Assembly (NCBI RefSeq): GCF_008520305.1
Contig: NZ_ML703256.1
Location: forward strand, 58,815-122,814
Source of the DNA: Mesorhizobium sp. SARCC-RB16n
GTDB taxonomy: Bacteria > Pseudomonadota > Alphaproteobacteria > Rhizobiales > Rhizobiaceae
Direction of reading: 5' to 3'
Length of the DNA: 64,000 bases
The notes beneath the pieces were generated by a model, which had not been told where the DNA came from, did not search any database, and was given only the letters and a program-made list of their open reading frames with translations. Below are positions 1 through 8,032 of the stretch, one piece after another. The position numbers were made by a program, and so were the translations under genes. Every line of letters begins with the position of its first letter. Within the stretch, counting starts at the first letter, position 1.

Positions 1-34
1 GGGCGAATCCTATTCGCCGCGACATGCTGTAAGC
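1..34 (-). repeat. Partial copy of palindromic intergenic repeat (element A), cut by window start
   Basis: Reads as the reverse complement of the first 30 or so bases of the repeat at 4859-4898. The inner palindrome GGCGAAT-N3-ATTCGCC is intact. The other arm would lie outside the window. It sits just beyond the 3' end of the YCII gene. Confidence 0.8.
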
Positions 35-65
35 GACGGGTTCCGGTAGGGCTTTCGCCGCCGGT

Positions 66-440
66 TCATTTGCCGGCTAGCGGCACGCCGGGCTTGAAGA
101 GCAAAATCGGCCTGATCTCGTAAACGGCGGTAGGATTGACGCGGCGAAGGTCGCGAGCGATCGCGATGGCGTCCTCTCTCGCGGCGCAGTCGACGACATA
201 GAGGCCGAGCAACTGTTCCTTGGTCTCGGCGAAGGGGCCGTCGACAATCATGCCGTCGCCTGGGCCGCGCAGAGTGCAGGCATCCTGTGTTGCCCCCAGA
301 CGCGCGGACGGTCCAAGCGTGCCTTCCTCGTGGAGCCGGGTGTTTATCTTCAGCAACTCGGCCATCAGCGCCGTATCTTCCTGCGGCGTCATCGCCTTGA
401 TCGCGTCTTCCACGTGATAGGCGAGGATTGCATAGAACAT
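66..440 (-). CDS. YCII-related (DGPF-type) domain protein
   Basis: A 124-residue protein of the YCII/DGPF superfamily, a ferredoxin-like dimeric fold of uncertain activity often encoded near ECF sigma factors. Family features seen are the N-terminal MFYAILAYH strand, the ARL segment, and the DGPFAETKEQLLGLYVVD block with the conserved Asp-Gly-Pro-Phe. The ATG at 440 is chosen because a GAGGG Shine-Dalgarno precedes it at proper spacing. An upstream extension to 533 exists but adds residues unlike the family. No ECF sigma gene is visible next to it. The biochemical function is unknown. Confidence 0.85.
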   Translation of the reverse strand: MFYAILAYHVEDAIKAMTPQEDTALMAELLKINTRLHEEGTLGPSARLGATQDACTLRGPGDGMIVDGPFAETKEQLLGLYVVDCAAREDAIAIARDLRRVNPTAVYEIRPILLFKPGVPLAGK

Positions 441-591
441 CCGGGATACCCTCATTTGGTCCTGATACAGGGAATTCGTAGCCGTTTTCGGCATGCCCGC
501 CCAGCCTTGCCCAAGCGCCTCCGGACGGCTCATGACACCGTCATGGAAGGCAGCCGCACCCTATCTGCGCTCGCGCGGCGGGCGCTGGGCT

Positions 592-1776
592 TCACTTGGC
601 CAGAAACGCCCCGATCCGCTCCAGCGCGCGCAGGATGTTCTCCTCGGAATTGGCGTAGGAGAGCCTGATATAACCTTCGCCGAGAATGCCGAAATCGGGG
701 CCGCCGATCAGCGCGACGCCGGCCTCGTCCAGCAGGGCCGAGGCGAGTGTCTTGGCCTTCCAGCCGGTCTTCGAGACATTGGGGAAGGCATAGAAGGCGC
801 CCTTGGGCGTGATGCAGGAAATGTTGGGCAAGGCGTTCAGCCCTTCGACGACGATTTTCCGGCGATTATCGAAGGCGCGCATCATCTTGTCGACGTCGTC
901 CTGCGGGCCGTCGATCGCAGCGATGCCGGCGAACTGGCTCGGCGCGTTGACGCAGGACCAGCAATTGACCGCCAGTTTGCGCACCTTGTCGTAGAGGTGG
1001 GCGCCCTTGTCGCCGTTCGGCCAGATCGACCAACCCATGCGCCAGCCGGTCATCGCCCAGGTCTTTGACCAGCCGTTGAGCACGATCAGCCGGTCGCGGA
1101 TCTCGGGAAAGCCGAGCAGCGAGCAATGCGTCTCGCCGTCATAAGTCATGACATCGTAGATCTCGTCAGAGAGGATGGCGACATCAGGGTGCTTCTCCAG
1201 CCCCTTGACCAGTTTTTCGATCTCGGCCCGAGGCGTGACGCCGCCGGTCGGGTTGGCCGGCGAGTTGAGGATCAGGAGCTTGGTCTTCGGCGTGATCAGC
1301 GCCAGCGTCTCTTGCGCCGAGAAGGCGAAGCCGTTCTGCTCGCGCATCGGCACGGGAATGGGTGCCGCGCCCGTGAACTCGATCATAGAACGGTAGATGG
1401 GAAAGCCTGGATCGGGATAGAGGATCTCGGCGCCGGGCTCGCCGAACATCAGGATGGCGGCGAACATGGTCGGCTTGCCGCCGGGCAGTATCATCACCGC
1501 CTCCGGCGAGACCTCGACTCCGGTGGTGGTCAGCGTGCGCCGCACCACCGCCTCGCGCGTCGCCAAAAGCCCGTTGGCCGGCGTGTAGCCGTGGTGGCCG
1601 TCGCGCAGCGCCTTGATCGCCGCCTCGACGATGTGCTGCGGCGTCTTGAAGTCTGGCTGGCCGATGCCGAGGTTGACGATGTCGCGGCCCTGTTGGGCAA
1701 GTGCCGTTGCTCGCGCCAGCACGGCAAAGGCATTTTCCTCGCCGAGACGATCGAAGGCCGAAATCGTGTGGAGCAT
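592..1776 (-). CDS. Class I/II PLP-dependent aminotransferase
   Basis: A 394-residue fold-type I aminotransferase of the AspC/alanine-aminotransferase group, probably cytoplasmic. Visible motifs are NLGIGQPDF near residue 36, the substrate-cleft NSPANPTGG segment near 170, DEIYD near 200, the SKTWAMTGWRMGW block with the PLP-binding lysine near 240, and a late YIRLSYANS with the carboxylate-binding arginine. The substrate (aspartate, alanine, aromatic or other) cannot be fixed from sequence. The start at 1776 has an AGGGACGGG ribosome site; a longer in-frame start at 1842 would add a basic tail absent from the family. It diverges from the acetyltransferase at 1860. Confidence 0.9.
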   Translation of the reverse strand: MLHTISAFDRLGEENAFAVLARATALAQQGRDIVNLGIGQPDFKTPQHIVEAAIKALRDGHHGYTPANGLLATREAVVRRTLTTTGVEVSPEAVMILPGGKPTMFAAILMFGEPGAEILYPDPGFPIYRSMIEFTGAAPIPVPMREQNGFAFSAQETLALITPKTKLLILNSPANPTGGVTPRAEIEKLVKGLEKHPDVAILSDEIYDVMTYDGETHCSLLGFPEIRDRLIVLNGWSKTWAMTGWRMGWSIWPNGDKGAHLYDKVRKLAVNCWSCVNAPSQFAGIAAIDGPQDDVDKMMRAFDNRRKIVVEGLNALPNISCITPKGAFYAFPNVSKTGWKAKTLASALLDEAGVALIGGPDFGILGEGYIRLSYANSEENILRALERIGAFLAK

Positions 1777-1859
1777 TTTTCCCGTCCCTGTGGTTCTTAC
1801 TCTTCGGCAGCGTTTTTGTGAGCGTCCGCTCGCAAAAGTCAAACGGATTGGAGCTTTCG

Positions 1860-2546
1860 GTGTCGGAAAATCTCAAAGACTGGCAACCGCGTCCGCGCCC
1901 GGAGCGCAAGGTGCTGGAGGGCCGCTATGTCAGGCTCGAGCCGCTGAGTGCCGCAAAGCATGGCGACGGCCTCTATGAAGCGTCTTCGGTTTCCGATGTC
2001 GGCGGCCGCTTCGCCTGGCTGCCTGATTATCCGCCGGAAACCCGCGCTGCCTTCCAGCCGTGGCTGGACAAGGTCGAGGCCAGCGAGGATCCACTGTTCT
2101 TCGCCATTATCGACAAGGCCAGCGGCAAGGTCGCCGGACGCCAGACGCTGATGCGCATCGATCCGGCCTATGGCGTCATCGAGATCGGCAACATCTATTG
2201 GGGACCGCTCATCTCGCGCAAGCCGGCGGCGACGGAAGCGCAGTTCCTGTTCATGAAATACATCTTCGACGAACTTGGCTATCGCCGCTACGAATGGAAG
2301 TGCAACAACCGCAACGAGCCGTCGAAGCGCGCGGCGGAACGGTTCGGCTTCAAGTTCGAGGGCATTTTCCGCCAGCATCTCATCGTCAAGGGTGAAAACC
2401 GCGACACCGCGTGGTATTCGATCATCGACAAGGAATGGCCGGCTCTGCGCAGGGCTTATGAAGGCTGGCTCGATCCGGCCAATTTCGATGGCGACGGCCA
2501 GCAGAAGCGACGGCTCGAGGATTTTCGCGCGGAATTCGGCGCCTAA
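1860..2546 (+). CDS. GNAT acetyltransferase, RimJ/RimL type
   Basis: A 228-residue GNAT-family protein resembling RimJ/RimL N-acetyltransferases. It has an N-terminal EGRYVRLEPLS strand, a central VAGRQTLMRIDPAYGVIEIGNIYWGP sheet, and a C-terminal NEPSKRAAERFGFKFEG acetyl-CoA region. The start is a GTG at 1860 with GGAG eight bases upstream; there is no suitable ATG nearby. The acceptor could be a ribosomal-protein N-terminus, a small amine or an antibiotic. It is followed 14 bases later by a cation efflux gene on the same strand, so the two may be co-transcribed. Confidence 0.88.
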   Translation: MSENLKDWQPRPRPERKVLEGRYVRLEPLSAAKHGDGLYEASSVSDVGGRFAWLPDYPPETRAAFQPWLDKVEASEDPLFFAIIDKASGKVAGRQTLMRIDPAYGVIEIGNIYWGPLISRKPAATEAQFLFMKYIFDELGYRRYEWKCNNRNEPSKRAAERFGFKFEGIFRQHLIVKGENRDTAWYSIIDKEWPALRRAYEGWLDPANFDGDGQQKRRLEDFRAEFGA

Positions 2547-2560
2547 CGGGAGTTTGCCAC

Positions 2561-3529
2561 TTGGCGCATACCCATGATCATAGCGGGCACGATCACGGCG
2601 CTGGTCATGTGCATGGCTCGACCGACAAGAAACGCGTCATGATCGCGGCCTGCCTGACGGCGGGCTTCATGGTGGCGGAGGCGCTTGGCGGCCTATTTAC
2701 GGGGTCGCTGGCGCTGCTGGCCGATGCCGGCCACATGCTCGCCGACGCCATCGCGCTCGGCCTGGCCTGGTATGCCTTTCACCTTGCGGGCCGGCCGGCG
2801 ACCGGCCAGCTCACCTATGGCTTCGGCCGGGTCAAGACGCTGGTCGCCTACACCAACGGCATCGCCATCTTCGTCATCGCGCTATGGATCGTCTACGAGG
2901 CCTGGGAGCGCCTGCAGGCGCCGATGCCGGTGCTGGGCGGACCGATGCTGGTGGTGGCGATCCTCGGCCTGCTGGTCAATATCAGCTCCTTCCTGGTGCT
3001 GCATGGTGGCGATCGAGACAACCTCAACATGCGCGGCGCCATCCTGCATGTGCTTGGCGATCTGCTTGGCTCGGCCGCCGCGATCGTGGCGGCATTGGTC
3101 ATCCTGACGACCGGCTGGACGCCGATCGACCCGATCCTGTCCGTGCTGGTCTCGCTGCTGATCCTGTCCACCGCCTGGTCGCTGATGCGCGCCGCCGCCC
3201 ACGTCCTGCTCGAAGGCGTACCGCCAAGCCTCGACCGCGACCGGATCGCCGGGGATATCCAGGCAACGGTCCAGGGCGTGCGCGAAGTGCACCATATGCA
3301 TATCTGGTCGCTAGACGGGACAAGCAGCATGGCGACGCTGCATGCTTGTCTTAACGAGGGCGTCGATGCACATCAGGCAGTCAGCGCCATCAAGAAGCGG
3401 CTTGCCAGCGAGCACGGCATCAGCCATGCCACCGTGGAACCGGAATTCGGCCAGTGCGCCGACGAGGGCGACGACCACGATCATGAGCATGAGCACGATG
3501 CTGCCGCGCATCACGGCCACTATCACTAG
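2561..3529 (+). CDS. Cation diffusion facilitator (Zn/Co/Cd efflux), CzcD-like
   Basis: A 322-residue inner-membrane CDF antiporter expected to export Zn2+, Co2+ or Cd2+ from the cytoplasm. Six hydrophobic segments are visible. The DAGHMLADAIALG block carries the HxxxD metal site, and the cytoplasmic C-terminal domain has the usual ferredoxin-like fold with HHMHIWSLDG. Histidine clusters occur at both ends (HTHDHSGHDHGAGHVHGS and a C-terminal DDHDHEHEHD run). The start is a TTG at 2561 with GGGAG eight bases upstream. A second His-rich metal exporter lies 1.5 kb downstream, so this flank looks dedicated to transition-metal export. Confidence 0.92.
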   Translation: MAHTHDHSGHDHGAGHVHGSTDKKRVMIAACLTAGFMVAEALGGLFTGSLALLADAGHMLADAIALGLAWYAFHLAGRPATGQLTYGFGRVKTLVAYTNGIAIFVIALWIVYEAWERLQAPMPVLGGPMLVVAILGLLVNISSFLVLHGGDRDNLNMRGAILHVLGDLLGSAAAIVAALVILTTGWTPIDPILSVLVSLLILSTAWSLMRAAAHVLLEGVPPSLDRDRIAGDIQATVQGVREVHHMHIWSLDGTSSMATLHACLNEGVDAHQAVSAIKKRLASEHGISHATVEPEFGQCADEGDDHDHEHEHDAAAHHGHYH

Positions 3530-3557
3530 GCCCGATCGATGACCATTGATCGGGCCT
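3528..3557 (+). terminator. Stem-loop overlapping the cation efflux stop codon
   Basis: A 10-bp perfect stem (AGGCCCGATC / GATCGGGCCT) extends to about 13 bp with a GACC loop. It overlaps the TAG stop. No T-run follows, so it may be a weak terminator or an mRNA 3'-end stabiliser. Confidence 0.5.
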
Positions 3558-3618
3558 GCCTCAGGAGTTCTCCAGCTTTGAAACTCAGCCCGATGAACGA
3601 CCGCCGCTCCGGTGCGGC

Positions 3619-3831
3619 ATGATGGACCGTGACACGCGCAATGCGGCCATCGCGGCGGTCTGGATCATGCTTCTGTTCGGCATTGCCGCTTTCTACCTGC
3701 CGACCGTGATGCTGGCACTCGGCAGTTTTTCGACCGTGCTGGCGGGTATCTTCGGCACCGTCTTCGTGCTGGCGTTTTTCTTGGTGTTCTGGTTGCGCGC
3801 GCGCACCCAGCGCAAAAATCAGGACAAGTAA
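3619..3831 (+). CDS. Small two-segment membrane protein, unknown function
   Basis: A 70-residue protein with two hydrophobic helices (about residues 9-30 and 36-58) and a basic C-terminus (RARTQRKNQDK), suggesting a small inner-membrane protein with a cytoplasmic tail. The family is not recognised. It lies between the cation efflux gene and the DenD-like dehydrogenase on the same strand, ending 12 bases before the latter's start, so it may be co-transcribed with it. The start could be either of two consecutive ATGs (3619 or 3622). Confidence 0.65.
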   Translation: MMDRDTRNAAIAAVWIMLLFGIAAFYLPTVMLALGSFSTVLAGIFGTVFVLAFFLVFWLRARTQRKNQDK

Positions 3832-3843
3832 GGGATATCGGAC

Positions 3844-4821
3844 ATGCGCATTCTGATCACTGGCGCCGCGGGCATGGTCGGCCGCAAGCTCATCGCCCGG
3901 CTGGCCAAGGACGGCACGCTGCGCGGCAAGAAGATCACCGCGCTCGACCTGCACGACATCGTGCCGCCGCGAGCGCCGGCCATGGACGGCGTCAGCGTCG
4001 CACTGCACACGGGTGACCTTGCCGAAGCAGGCGCCGCAGAAAGCCTGGTTGCGTCGAGCCCCGATGTCGTCTTTCACCTCGCCGGCATCGTGTCGGGTGA
4101 GGCGGAGGCGAATTTCGATCTCGGCTACCGCGTCAATCTCGACGGCACACGCGCGCTGTTCGACGCCATCCGCCTGGCAGGCTTCGCGCCGCGCGTCGTC
4201 TTCACCTCGTCGATCGCGGTGTTCGGCGCGCCGTTCCCGGATGTCATACCGGACGAATTCCACCCGACGCCGCTGACGTCCTACGGCACCCAGAAGCAGA
4301 TGAGCGAAGCGCTGCTCGCCGACTATTCCAGGCGCGGCTTTTTCGACGGCATCGGCATCCGGCTGCCGACCATCTGTGTCAGGCCAGGCAAGCCGAACAA
4401 GGCGGCCTCCGGCTTCTTCTCCGGCATCATCCGCGAGCCGCTGAGCGGGCATGAGGCGATCCTGCCTGTGCCGCGCTCGGTCGTGCACACCCACGCCAGC
4501 CCGCGTTCGGCGGTGAATTTCCTGATCCATGCGGCTGGCATCGACGGTGCCGCCGTCGGGCCGCGCCGCAACCTGACGATGCCGGGCGTCGCCGTCACCG
4601 TCGGCGAGCAGATCGAGGCGCTGGAACGCATCGCCGGATCGAAGACGGCAAGCCTGATCCGCGAGGTGCCCGACGAGACGATCTGGGCGATCGTCAAGGG
4701 CTGGCCGACCCGGTTCGAGGCGCGGCGGTCACGCGAACTTGGCTTTGTCGCCGAGAAGAGCTTTGACGAGATCATCCGCGCGCATATCGAGGATGAATTG
4801 GGCGGCAAGATTCCCAGTTAG
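3844..4821 (+). CDS. denD: NAD-dependent epimerase/dehydratase family, DenD-like D-erythronate dehydrogenase
   Basis: A 325-residue extended SDR protein. The N-terminus MRILITGAAGMVGRKL carries the TGxxGxxG dinucleotide site. Further motifs are FHLAGIVSGEAEANF, a VFTSSIAVFG strand with the catalytic Ser, and SYGTQKQMSE with the YxxxK pair. The whole pattern, including LPTICVRPGKPNKAASGFFSGIIREPL, resembles D-erythronate dehydrogenase (DenD), which oxidises D-erythronate at C2 in four-carbon acid-sugar catabolism. The partner genes of that pathway (OtnK-, OtnC- or OtnI-like) are not in the window, so the substrate assignment is tentative; the SDR call is firm. Confidence 0.8.
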   Translation: MRILITGAAGMVGRKLIARLAKDGTLRGKKITALDLHDIVPPRAPAMDGVSVALHTGDLAEAGAAESLVASSPDVVFHLAGIVSGEAEANFDLGYRVNLDGTRALFDAIRLAGFAPRVVFTSSIAVFGAPFPDVIPDEFHPTPLTSYGTQKQMSEALLADYSRRGFFDGIGIRLPTICVRPGKPNKAASGFFSGIIREPLSGHEAILPVPRSVVHTHASPRSAVNFLIHAAGIDGAAVGPRRNLTMPGVAVTVGEQIEALERIAGSKTASLIREVPDETIWAIVKGWPTRFEARRSRELGFVAEKSFDEIIRAHIEDELGGKIPS

Positions 4822-4856
4822 GGTGGAGCCTACCCATTTGATCGGGATGGACCGGC

Positions 4857-4962
4857 CTACAGCATGTCGCGGCGAATAGGATTCGCCCGACCTGCTGTAA
4901 GCTCCTGATTTTATGCATGTCGTTATCCCGGAACCGAGGACACTTCCGGGCGACATGCATTA
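4857..4962 (+). repeat. Composite palindromic repeat (elements A + B), copy 1
   Basis: A 106-base unit nearly identical (two differences) to 48114-48219. Element A (4859-4898) has ACAGCA...TGCTGT ends and a GGCGAAT-N3-ATTCGCC core. Element B (4913-4960) has ATGCATGTCG...CGACATGCAT ends and an inner CCCGGAA-N10-TTCCGGG stem. It lies in the convergent gap between the dehydrogenase and the metal exporter and may act as a bidirectional transcript-end structure. Confidence 0.9.
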
Positions 4963-5002
4963 AAGCGCGTCGCGTCGAAACGGATTCAGGCGACGCGCTT
5001 TA
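4961..5002 (+). repeat. Palindromic repeat element C
   Basis: A perfect 13-bp inverted repeat, TAAAGCGCGTCGC ... GCGACGCGCTTTA, around a 16-base loop, directly abutting element B. Sequence of this kind recurs as an intergenic palindrome in rhizobial genomes (recalled, not tested here). Confidence 0.8.
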
Positions 5003-5015
5003 GGTCTTTGTCTTT

Positions 5016-5063
5016 ATGCATGTCGTCTTCCCAAAACCGAGGTCACTTTTGGGCGACATGCAT
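5016..5063 (+). repeat. Diverged copy of palindromic element B with compensated stem
   Basis: Same ATGCATGTCG...CGACATGCAT outer arms and CCGAGG-CAC loop as 4913-4960. The inner stem reads CCCAAAA / TTTTGGG instead of CCCGGAA / TTCCGGG, so both arms changed together. Its right edge supplies the first base of the exporter's stop codon. Confidence 0.85.
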
Positions 5064-6286
5064 TAGACGCTGCCCGTCAGGCTCGCCGAGAGCAACAACA
5101 GCCCGAACAGGAACACGAAGGCGGCGCCGCCGATCTCGACGATCGAATGGATGCGGTTGCCCATGCGGCCGTCGCCGGCGAAATACACCGCCCAGTTCTT
5201 GGCGGTCACGGCCATCGTCGCCAGCGCCGAAACGGTGATGGCGGTTCCAATCGACATCGCCAGCACCGACAGCAGGCCGCCGAGCCAGAGTCCGTTGAGC
5301 AGCGCGAAGCTCAGCACGATCAGCGCGCCGGAGCAGGGGCGAATGCCGACGGCGGCCACCGCCGACCAGGCCGTGCGCCAATCGAATCGGTCACCCGACA
5401 GCAGTGCCGGATCGGGTGCATGCGAATGGCCGCAGGTTTCGCAGACCTCGCCGCTGGCGTGGCCTTGATGCGCATGATCCTGTGCGCCATGGTCATGATG
5501 GTGGTCATGCGCGCCGTGGTCGTGATGCGAAGGGCCATGCCCATGGCCATCGTCATGCGCGTGCAGTGCGTGGGAATGAGCGTGCGCAGCATGGGCATGG
5601 GCGCCATGCGAATGGCCGGCATGGGAATGACCAGCATGGGAATGACCAGCATGGCCCGCATGGGAATGCCCGGCGTGAGCCGCCGACAGGCTGTAGGCCG
5701 GCCCCTTGCCGAACAGGCGCAGGACGGCTGGACCCAGCTTGCGCCACAAAAGCCAGGCGCCGAAGAGGGTAACCAGGGCAAAGCTCATGATCTCCATGAA
5801 CCAGGCAGCATCGGTCATCGAGATGGTGGTGCCGCGCAGGACGAAATAGGCAAGCAGCATCACCAGGATCGCGGTCAGGCCCTGCAGCAGCGCCGAGACG
5901 AAGGACAACAGGATGCCGCGCTTCAGCGCCACTTCGTTTGCCACCATGTAGGAGGAGATCACCGCCTTGCCGTGACCGGGGCCGGCGGCGTGGAAAATGC
6001 CATAGGCGAAGGACAGGCCGATGAGTATCCAGATCTTGCTGCCGTCCTGGCGCATTGCCTTCATGGCTGTCGCCAGCGCGCGATAGAATTCCTGTTGCCT
6101 GAGATTGATCCACATCAGGATATGGGCGAACGGACCGGTGGTCGGCGCCATGCCGTCATTGACGCCGATGCCGAGCGAACTCTGGGCGTGCGCGGCATTG
6201 GCGAAATGCATCATGGCAAAGGTAAGGGCCAACAGGCCGAATGCCAATCGCAGGGAGGGTTTCGAACAGTTCCCGATCAGGTTCAC
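5063..6286 (-). CDS. Nickel/cobalt exporter, NicO/RcnA family, with long His-rich loop
   Basis: A 407-residue inner-membrane transporter of the NicO (RcnA-like) family. A signal-like N-terminus (to about residue 35) is followed by GPGHGKAVISSY near residue 100, the family's metal-site helix. A loop at about residues 195-300 has dozens of His with Asp (HAGHSHAGH-type repeats) plus a CETCGHSH cluster. Further membrane helices contain GIRPCSGALIV. The start is a GTG at 6286 with AAGGA eight bases upstream. It follows the DUF1007 gene by five bases, a pairing usual for this family. It likely exports Ni2+ or Co2+; the specificity is inferred. Confidence 0.88.
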   Translation of the reverse strand: MNLIGNCSKPSLRLAFGLLALTFAMMHFANAAHAQSSLGIGVNDGMAPTTGPFAHILMWINLRQQEFYRALATAMKAMRQDGSKIWILIGLSFAYGIFHAAGPGHGKAVISSYMVANEVALKRGILLSFVSALLQGLTAILVMLLAYFVLRGTTISMTDAAWFMEIMSFALVTLFGAWLLWRKLGPAVLRLFGKGPAYSLSAAHAGHSHAGHAGHSHAGHSHAGHSHGAHAHAAHAHSHALHAHDDGHGHGPSHHDHGAHDHHHDHGAQDHAHQGHASGEVCETCGHSHAPDPALLSGDRFDWRTAWSAVAAVGIRPCSGALIVLSFALLNGLWLGGLLSVLAMSIGTAITVSALATMAVTAKNWAVYFAGDGRMGNRIHSIVEIGGAAFVFLFGLLLLSASLTGSV

Positions 6287-6291
6287 CGGAT

Positions 6292-6960
6292 CTATCCTTC
6301 TGGCTGGCAGGTCAGTTCGAGCTTGGTGGCAAAGATCTTGCTCATGTTGGTGCCTGTCGGATCGTTGAAGAAAGCATCCGTCAGGGTCTTCTGGTTTTCC
6401 TTGATCGCCTCGTCCGGGTCCGGACGGATGACCTTGCTGGTGCAGTTCGACGGCAGGCCTTCGACCGTGATGTTGGAATCCTCGGTGAAATCGATCGCCG
6501 TGTAAAAGGTCGGATCATAGACGCCGATGTCGATCTTGCCGCCCAGCTTGATCGGCACCTTGGGCTCGGACTCGAACAGGATGATCAACTGGTCGTTGTC
6601 GAAATTGGCCATCAGATGCGGTGGCGGCACCATCGTCACGTCCTTGCCGTTCTGCGTGACGAGCTGGAAATAATTGAACTCGGCCAGCGAGGCATGGACG
6701 GTATCGGCGACCTCTTTCAGCTCCTTGTCATCAAGCTTCAGGTCGGAGTTCTTGTCGAATTCCATCATCACCGTACTCGAAAACAGGTCGTCGAAGCGCC
6801 AGAGATGGCGCAGCGCTTTCACGCTTTGGTGATCCGGGGACAGGATTACGTCGAGGCGTGCCTCGGCGAAGACGTGCGGATGCACCTCGGCGGGTCCCGT
6901 CGCGGCAAAGATCGCCGCCAAGGCCGAAGCCAGCATGATTGCGTGCCGTTTCAAATGCAT
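6292..6960 (-). CDS. DUF1007 family periplasmic protein
   Basis: A 222-residue exported protein with an N-terminal signal peptide (cleavage probably near TGPAEVHPHVF). It carries the family-defining HPHVF motif just after the signal and a DKNSDLKLDDKEL segment that resembles an EF-hand-like loop. Near the C-terminus NCTSKV and LTCQPEG contribute two cysteines. DUF1007 proteins are typically encoded with NicO nickel/cobalt permeases and are presumed periplasmic accessory proteins. Here the exporter gene begins only five bases downstream, and its ribosome site lies inside this gene's end. The exact role is unknown. Confidence 0.85.
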   Translation of the reverse strand: MHLKRHAIMLASALAAIFAATGPAEVHPHVFAEARLDVILSPDHQSVKALRHLWRFDDLFSSTVMMEFDKNSDLKLDDKELKEVADTVHASLAEFNYFQLVTQNGKDVTMVPPPHLMANFDNDQLIILFESEPKVPIKLGGKIDIGVYDPTFYTAIDFTEDSNITVEGLPSNCTSKVIRPDPDEAIKENQKTLTDAFFNDPTGTNMSKIFATKLELTCQPEG

Positions 6961-7048
6961 TCGCGGTCGCGATTCCCTTGGCTTTCGGAGAGAGTTTGTC
7001 GAAGGTTACCAGAAAGGGGGCGAAAATGGGACCGCCGCCGCATGTCAC

Positions 7049-7071
7049 CCAAAAGTGCGAAGCGGTTTTGG
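7049..7071 (+). repeat. Short palindromic repeat, family D
   Basis: CCAAAA - GTGCGAAGCGG - TTTTGG. The loop matches that of 48230-48254 (GTGTGAAGCGG) except for one base, while the stem arms differ in a paired way. It lies between the LysR gene end and the DUF1007 start. Confidence 0.65.
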
Positions 7072-7129
7072 TACAGCGGCACGCAGGCAATGAGAGCTCA
7101 AAAGCGTGCGGCATCTGGGCTGAGGCGGG

Positions 7130-8029
7130 TCAGGCGCTCTCGCGCGTCCTGAACCATTGCACTAGGAAGTCGACGAAAACGCGCACCTTCGCCGGCAGAT
7201 AGCGGCGATGCGGGTAGACGGCGAAGATGCCGCCGCCCGACAGGATGCGGTCGTCGAGCACCGCCACCAATTGGCCGCTCTTGAGGTCGGGCGCGGCGAT
7301 GAAATCCGGCAGGATGCAGAATCCCAGCCCCGACAAGGCTGCGGCGCGCGCCGCCATCGGGCTGTTGACCTCGATCGGGCCCGACACGGCAATGCTCACC
7401 GGATCGCCATTGTCGCCCTTGAATGGCCAGTTGTTCAGTCCGCGGCCATTGGTATCGACGATGCAGGGCATGTGGCCGAGATCCTGCGGCCGTGTCGGCG
7501 TGCCATGCTTGGCGATCAGTTCGGGAGAACCGCAGAGTTTGATCGAAAACGGCGCCAGCCGCCTGGCGATCAGCGAAGAGTTCTCTAGCCGCGAGATGCG
7601 CACCGCAAGGTCGAAGCCTTCCTCGACCAGGTCGACGAAGCGGTCGTCGAGCTGGATGTCGAGCACGATGTCGGGATATTGCTTGGCGAAATCGATCAGC
7701 GACTGGCCGATCGGCGCGTCGGCGAAGGTGCGCGGCGCCGACAGCTTGATCCGGCCGCGCACGTCGCCGGAGGATTCGCGCACGGCATCGGCCAGGCTAT
7801 CGACTTCGCGCACGATCTCCGAGGCGCGGCGGTAGTAGGTGTGGCCGGCCTCGGTCATCGAGAACTGGCGCGTGGTGCGGTTCAGCAACAGCGCGCCGAG
7901 TTCGTCCTCCAGCTCGCGCACATATTTCGACAGCAGCGCCTTGGAGCGGCCGATCTTGCGCGCCGCCGCCGAAAAGCCCTCGGCCTCGACGACGTCGATG
8001 AAGGCGCGCATGCGCGTCAATGTGTCCAT
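7130..8029 (-). CDS. LysR-family transcriptional regulator
   Basis: A 299-residue LTTR. An N-terminal winged helix-turn-helix covers about residues 1-60 (FIDVVEAEGFSAAARKIGRS, then SKALLSKYVRELEDELGALL). The C-terminal effector-binding domain runs from about residue 90 (RGRIKLSAPRTFADAPIG) and belongs to the CrgA/DmlR-like subgroup. It is encoded three bases downstream of the amidase on the same strand. That is unusual for LysR genes, which are mostly divergent from their target, so it is probably made from the amidase transcript and may autoregulate the pair. The inducer is unknown. Confidence 0.9.
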   Translation of the reverse strand: MDTLTRMRAFIDVVEAEGFSAAARKIGRSKALLSKYVRELEDELGALLLNRTTRQFSMTEAGHTYYRRASEIVREVDSLADAVRESSGDVRGRIKLSAPRTFADAPIGQSLIDFAKQYPDIVLDIQLDDRFVDLVEEGFDLAVRISRLENSSLIARRLAPFSIKLCGSPELIAKHGTPTRPQDLGHMPCIVDTNGRGLNNWPFKGDNGDPVSIAVSGPIEVNSPMAARAAALSGLGFCILPDFIAAPDLKSGQLVAVLDDRILSGGGIFAVYPHRRYLPAKVRVFVDFLVQWFRTRESA

Positions 8030-8032
8030 GAA

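Noticed and set aside
4729-4960. Minus-strand frames starting MHVARKCPRFRDNDMHKIRSL across the repeat, seen again at 48.2 kb
   Set aside because: The shared peptide is only the translation of the palindromic repeat; there is no ribosome site or family match.
5404-5772. Short tandem DNA repeats in the exporter as a possible CRISPR or satellite array
   Set aside because: They are in-frame His/Ala/Gly/Ser codon repeats of the metal-binding loop without spacers.
5147-6505. Long plus-strand open frame opposite the metal exporter (about 450 codons)
   Set aside because: It mirrors the high-GC third-position pattern and His-codon repeats of the exporter; the composition is Arg/Gln/His-rich without domains.
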